A stretch of 10,137 nucleotides of DNA from Rodentolepis nana (taxonomy: Eukaryota; Platyhelminthes; Cestoda; Cyclophyllidea; Hymenolepididae): NCBI GenBank assembly GCA_900617975.1, contig UZAE01002167.1:1-10137 (forward strand), read 5' to 3'. Below the pieces are notes generated by a model. That model searched no databases, had not been told where the DNA came from, and saw nothing but the letters and a program-made list of their open reading frames with translations. The translations under genes and the position numbers were made by a program. Below, one piece after another: positions 6,494 to 10,137 of the stretch (position 1 is its first letter; every line of letters begins with the position of its first letter).

Positions 6494-6515
6494 ATAGAGT
6501 AAATGTGAAATTTAT
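6494..6515 (+). repeat. Right target-site duplication of copy 4 (22 bp)
   Basis: Matches 6150-6171 in 21 of 22 positions and abuts the head end of copy 4. Confidence 0.85.
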
Positions 6516-8924
6516 GAAAATTATTACTCTCTATTGTTTTAAGTAAATTTAGTCTGAAGTCTAATGGCTTTGAAACGCAACGATTTTATACTCTTGACAT
6601 TGCTTCGAAGAATGGTGGTTGATTTTGCGTAAAGTTGTGGTATTCTTGGTTATTTAGATAGCTACAGACCACTACTTCAATGAATATCCTCGAAAAAAAT
6701 TATTTAATGTTTTGGAGCTGTTGGAGACCGTGCCTTTCATGTTTGGTATTTACCTATTGGCAAAGCCCATCCTAACTCATATTCAAAGGCCTTTGAGTTG
6801 GTTTGTGTTTCTAGTCCACTTTTCAACTGACTAACTTCCTCCCACAAATCCTTAAAAGACGAGACCAATTTATGCATGAAAACGTATGATCTTATGCATG
6901 CACAATACATTTGCATACAGCATGCAAAGTACCCAGATCATATGGTATCAAAAAAGAGGCATGGCAACGAATTGCTGTCTCCTAATGCTTTGAATGTTAG
7001 AAATTTTGCCAGTGACTTGCCTCAGTTTCATGAAAAAATTGGTTAGTGACTTGGTGAATTACATGGTTCAAAAAGCTAGGTCGAACAACAGCATATAGTC
7101 AAGGACAAAGTGTTGTTCTCCTTCCTTTTCGTCCCCTCGGAGTTTTTGGCAATTCACTGCTCTTGGATCGTTCCTCCCACACTTGATTTGAAACTTCTAC
7201 ATTATTGAACGGCCTTTTAATTGTCCATCTAAGTTGAAATCTGTTGGTTAACTAAAAGAGCTGGCTCCAAACCCAATCTACATTACCGATAAGTTAAAAA
7301 AATTCACAAAAATGTGAATAAATATTTGATTCGTCTTGATAACTAGGTCAAAAAAATTGCTTTGCTTTGCCGGTACCAACTTCAAGCTTTCCAATGATTA
7401 AGGAAGCGAGATGAAATGGTGAAATGGTAAAAAAATGTTGATCGGGATTCTTTTTCTTATCCTAAAGTACAATTACCCCTCATTATCCCCTAATAGGTCC
7501 ACATATCTGAAATAAATCTTAAATTTCAACTCTTTTTTGGAAACTTATTCACTCATTCAAGAACCATTTGCCATTTGTGCAGTAATCGGGTTCTCACTGA
7601 ACGTGGTCTCTAAATCGAGCACTTCCACCAAAATTATTAAGATACTATAATTTACTTATAAATTATCAGTGGGAGAAATTTAATTCATTTGTTCAAGAAA
7701 TTTGTCCTTGTGTGTGGGTCCCATGAAAATTTTGTTTCTCCTACGAAATTATTTACGTTACAATTGGATGCTGTTTTCAACAGAAATACGATAAGCATAA
7801 AGTTTAGGAATAAATATGTATATTAAAAGGTGAACCATGGCTGAACAAGGAAATGCCATTCACACACTGACAGATTCGAAGGTGCAGACATGCTACTTTT
7901 AAAGTAGTGAGATCAGTGACTACACAGCAGTCAACACTCAATAGTCACTGCAATGTTTAGTAAACCTTTGGTCCAATTTTAATGGCAAAGCCTGTGACAG
8001 GCAATACATCCTAAATAAGCATGTTCCACGACTTAATTCTGTGCGTAAAAAAGTATTGAACTAATAATACTACAGAGATAACTGAGGATAGGTTGAGGTT
8101 TATTTGAATAACAATCAGCCTTAAAAATTCGGAAAAATTTGACTGGAGCGTTCTGAAAGAATGCTTATGATATCGGTTTCTAAATTTTCTTGTCCAGAGA
8201 AGTTCATCTTCTAATTATTAAAATTAGTGATTCATATATATTTGTATAAACCCTATTTCATACTCTCCACTAATAAGTGTGGTCAGAATGCTATATCGTC
8301 TTTAGATGTTGTTTTTTACCTTAAAATTAAAATATCGAATATGTTTTACTGGTTTCAGAAAAGGCTATTGGTTATAAAGGGCTTGCAGTAAATGCCTTAT
8401 TAAAGTAGAGGTCCTTGTGATAATACATCGACTTTAAATATAAACATACTTGTTGTGTTTAATTAAATCATTTAGTTGAAGGATGTTATACAATAAAAAA
8501 TATTGAGAATACTCGGAAATAGATTGCAGGTTTGATCAATTTATAGATTAAATGAGATTTGAATTAAGTTATACATACAAACGAGTCTATGATTCTGTTA
8601 ACAGGCTAAGTTATTTAAATTAAAAATGTTTTTATGTGACGAAAAATAAACAATATTTTTGTAAATACCAATTGTCTTATAAGCAGTATAACATAATGAG
8701 ATGCCCTTTTAACGCTCGCGCGTTCTTTGATTTCATGGTCTAGGCCAGTTATTGCATAGTTTGGATTTAGGTGTTTTTTTCAGGTCAATATCTATTTCGA
8801 ATTTTATTGCCATTATTTCTTACCCTGAAAAAGTATCATATGTTTGCTGATAATTCTGAGATTTTCTACGTTCAACTGTTTATTTTTATCACACTGATAT
8901 GATTAGTTATTGTATTTATTTTAG
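6516..8924. other. Intergenic region or 5' region of the ADAM10-like gene
   Basis: About 2.4 kb of mostly AT-rich sequence between the two genes. No repeat copy of the SINE-like family and no RNA gene is recognisable. Points of interest are an unrecognised open stretch at 6831-7046, a cluster of octamer-like words (atgcat at 6872 and 6894, atttgcat at 6909-6916, atgcaaag at 6922-6929), and a short CpG-containing inverted repeat, aacgctcgcgcgtt, at 8711-8724. The promoter of the downstream gene may lie in the last few hundred bases, but no TATA or initiator can be assigned. Confidence 0.45.
6859..7041 (+). other. Possible unassigned exon (phase 1 at both ends)
   Basis: A frame open from 6831 to a TAG at 7044-7046 contains a candidate internal exon. 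It has a branch-site-like ctaac at 6831-6835, a short pyrimidine run, an acceptor aaaag at 6854-6858, and a donor-like g/gttagt at 7041-7047. The exon would be 183 bases with phase 1 at both ends. The translation (with NELLSPNALNVRNFASDLPQ inside) looks protein-like but belongs to no family I recognise. It does not extend the glycosyltransferase, which stops at 6027. It could be an upstream or alternative exon of the ADAM10-like gene, a separate small gene, or chance. Confidence 0.15.
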
Positions 8925-8974
8925 AATTTCTCTAACAACTGCATTTAGGAATTATGAATATGTGAGCTTCCATC
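8784..8974 (+). promoter_or_regulatory. 5' untranslated leader of the ADAM10-like gene with two candidate splice acceptors
   Basis: Two acceptor-like sites precede the start codon. One is tttttttcag ending at 8783, the other is ttattttag ending at 8924. Either could join a 5' exon, or receive a trans-spliced leader, which flatworms use on some mRNAs. The shorter leader would be 50 bases (8925-8974), the longer 191. Which is used cannot be told from sequence alone. Confidence 0.4.
8954..8965 (+). promoter_or_regulatory. Short upstream ORF (3 codons plus stop)
   Basis: The sequence atg aat atg tga lies 9 bases before the main start codon and is present with either candidate splice acceptor. 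Such a minimal upstream ORF so close to the start could reduce or gate translation of the protease. This is inference from position only. Confidence 0.35.
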
Positions 8975-9623
8975 ATGAATCCACACGGAACATTATGTCT
9001 CCTTCTAATCACTTTATCTCCTCTCTCATTTTCCGAGAGGCATCACATCTTCCCGATTGGCGAATACGAGGCTTTAGATTATCCCACTCTCGAACCACCA
9101 ATTTTATCTCGCTCTAAACGCTCCCTAGATCAACTTCCGACCTCTTTCTCTTTCACTGCCTTTGGCCAAAATTTTAGTCTTGCTCTTTTTCGTGATGAGG
9201 GTGTTATTTCTCCTACGGCCACCATTTCTGTTGGTGGCCAGACATTTCCTCTAAGTACAGATGACAACCAGGCCTATCCCGTTAGGGGGTATATAAAATC
9301 TCATCCTAAAAGTCTCGTCTATGGCAGCGTCTTGAATGGTATTTTTCGAGGCACAATTGCTTTCAATGCTAACAGTCTTGGTCTCTTCGTGGAGAGTCCG
9401 CTAACTATACTGGATGTATACTTTGTTGAACCCGCTGGAAATTATTTATCAAATCCCACATTTCACTCTGTAATCTATCGTGCTAATGGAACGAGGCAAG
9501 ATGAAAAACTGATTAGGCGTAGAAGAGGAGTTGAGATGGGGGAAATCACCGAACCGACATTTTGCGGTCACTCGAATCCAGAGATTTCTCAACGATTGAA
9601 GGAAATGTCTCAACCTTTCCTAG
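8975..9623 (+). CDS. ADAM10/Kuzbanian-like metalloprotease, first coding exon (signal peptide and prodomain)
   Basis: The exon encodes 216 codons plus one base. ADAM10-type enzymes are membrane-anchored zinc proteases that shed surface proteins such as Notch. The start at 8975 has A at -3 and opens directly into a signal peptide (residues 1 to about 20, core TLCLLLITL). A furin-type site RSKR at 46-49 matches the upstream RAKR site of vertebrate ADAM10. Then comes the prodomain: FTAFGQNFSLALFRD (61-74), GYIKSHPKSLVYGSVLNGIF (105-124), VYFVEPAGNYL (148-158) and FHSVIYRANG (163-172). Cys197 in FCGHS lies where ADAM10 has its prodomain CADHS cysteine. RRRR at 181-184 is another basic site. N66-F-S and N171-G-T are possible N-glycosylation sites. 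A stretch of about 20 residues at 129-148 looks inserted relative to ADAM10. The exon ends at donor g/gtaatt (GT at 9624-9625). ADAM17 fits less well. The catalytic domain is outside the window. Confidence 0.82.
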
Positions 9624-10063
9624 GTAATTAAGTTGATTTATTTATGTTTCTATCTAACTTTTTGATCTTTTATATGCGTAATGCTTCAATAAAGAATATT
9701 GCCAATCCTGAACGGATAGCTAATAGCTCGCAGCCTTTGAACTCTTATCGTGTATGTCGTGCATATCTTGCATCGTAGCACATTAAAATCAGTTTGATCA
9801 AGCTTAGTAATCAATAGACATTTTGTTCAAGTTGTGTCGTGTCATTTAACCAAATATCAACAATTTAATTGCACATAAAATAAATGCCAGATCTGTTTCT
9901 TGTCCATTAATTTATCACTGAGGCGAAGGAATTTTTGTGTATTTGCCTTAATTTTGCCCTCTTACCTTATCTTCGAAAGATCATTTTCAATTCTTATTGT
10001 GTTAATTATAGTTGGTGGTCTTGGGTAATACCCGTTATTTGCTTAAATTTATATTTCACTCCC
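9624..10063 (+). other. First intron of the ADAM10-like gene (start)
   Basis: Begins with donor gtaatt and continues as AT-rich sequence to the next repeat copy. If the intron is not spliced, the reading frame stops at 9629-9631 after two more codons. No further exon of the protease is seen before the window ends. Confidence 0.65.
9688..9693 (+). promoter_or_regulatory. AATAAA poly(A)-signal word in the intron
   Basis: A canonical AATAAA lies 64 bases after the splice donor and 57 bases after the in-intron stop codon. A GT-rich stretch (tcgtgtatgtcgtgc) follows about 55 bases later. Use of this signal would make an mRNA for a free, secreted prodomain. The hexamer alone is common in AT-rich DNA, so its use is unproven. 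Confidence 0.25.
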
Positions 10064-10137
10064 GGGGTGTGCGATAGACTTACCTCCAAGTGGTGCGCCC
10101 TGGGCAACGTATATTCATACAGCAAAAAAGTCTATTA
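10064..10137 (+). repeat. SINE-like repeat, copy 5 (5' head, truncated by window edge)
   Basis: Begins with ggggtgtgcgatagactt exactly as copy 3 does, then the A module (acctccaagtggtgcgccct) and the start of a B module (gtatattcatacagcaaaa). It continues past the window end. Its sharp GGGG start agrees with copy 3 and so supports the 5' boundary of the family. It lies in the first intron of the ADAM10-like gene, in sense orientation. Confidence 0.85.

Noticed and set aside
8899..9117. 72-codon + strand frame over the ADAM10 start
   Set aside because: It overlaps the prodomain exon out of frame and has no signal peptide or family signature.
8975..9623. ADAM17/TACE identity
   Set aside because: The GSVLNGIF, YFVEPAGNYL and FHSVIYR parts and the upstream RSKR site resemble ADAM10 much more than ADAM17, although the catalytic and disintegrin exons that would settle it are absent.

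Overview
This is eukaryotic, AT-rich DNA with introns, most likely from a parasitic flatworm and perhaps a tapeworm. The lineage is inferred from the style of the two recognisable proteins, the long introns and the dispersed short repeats. No marker in the window proves it. There is no sign of bacterial gene organisation.

Two real genes can be supported, both on the + strand. The first is the 3' end of a core-2/I-branching beta-1,6-N-acetylglucosaminyltransferase (GCNT, CAZy family GT14). Two exons (2341-2564 and 5675-6027) flank a 3.1-kb intron with canonical splice sites and matching phase. Together they encode the C-terminal half of the catalytic domain down to the stop codon; the 5' exons are not in the window. 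The second is the first coding exon (8975-9623) of an ADAM10/Kuzbanian-like metalloprotease. It carries a signal peptide and an almost complete prodomain and ends at a splice donor; the protease domain lies beyond the window.

The most distinctive content is a short interspersed repeat family with at least five copies: 1-110 (-, cut by the window edge), 977-1372 (-), 1426-2175 (+), 6172-6493 (-) and 10064-10137 (+, cut by the window edge). Read 5' to 3', the element has a GGGGTGTGCG start, a head of A and B modules of about 40 bp, a body of about 210 bp with a pyrimidine-rich tract, and an AT-rich TAAA-type tail. Two copies are bounded by direct repeats of different length (14 bp exact; 22 bp with one mismatch). 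That fits target-primed retrotransposition of a SINE-like element. The 750-bp copy carries an internal array in which A and B modules are amplified on a register of about 40 bp. It lies head-to-head with the 977-1372 copy, so the intron transcript could fold into a hairpin with arms of about 210 bp.

Layout: 1-2340 is the upstream intron of the GCNT gene, filled by three repeat copies; 2341-6027 holds the two GCNT exons and their intron; 6028-6515 is the 3' flank with one repeat copy; 6516-8924 is intergenic or 5' ADAM10 sequence with no certain gene; 8925-9623 is the 5'UTR and first coding exon of the ADAM10-like gene; 9624-10137 is its first intron, which runs into another repeat copy. Several unrecognised open frames (328-738, 2779-3027 minus, 3234-3557, 5221-5554, 6831-7046) are listed with low confidence. 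The two genes are not known to work together: one makes O-glycan branches in the Golgi, the other is a membrane sheddase.
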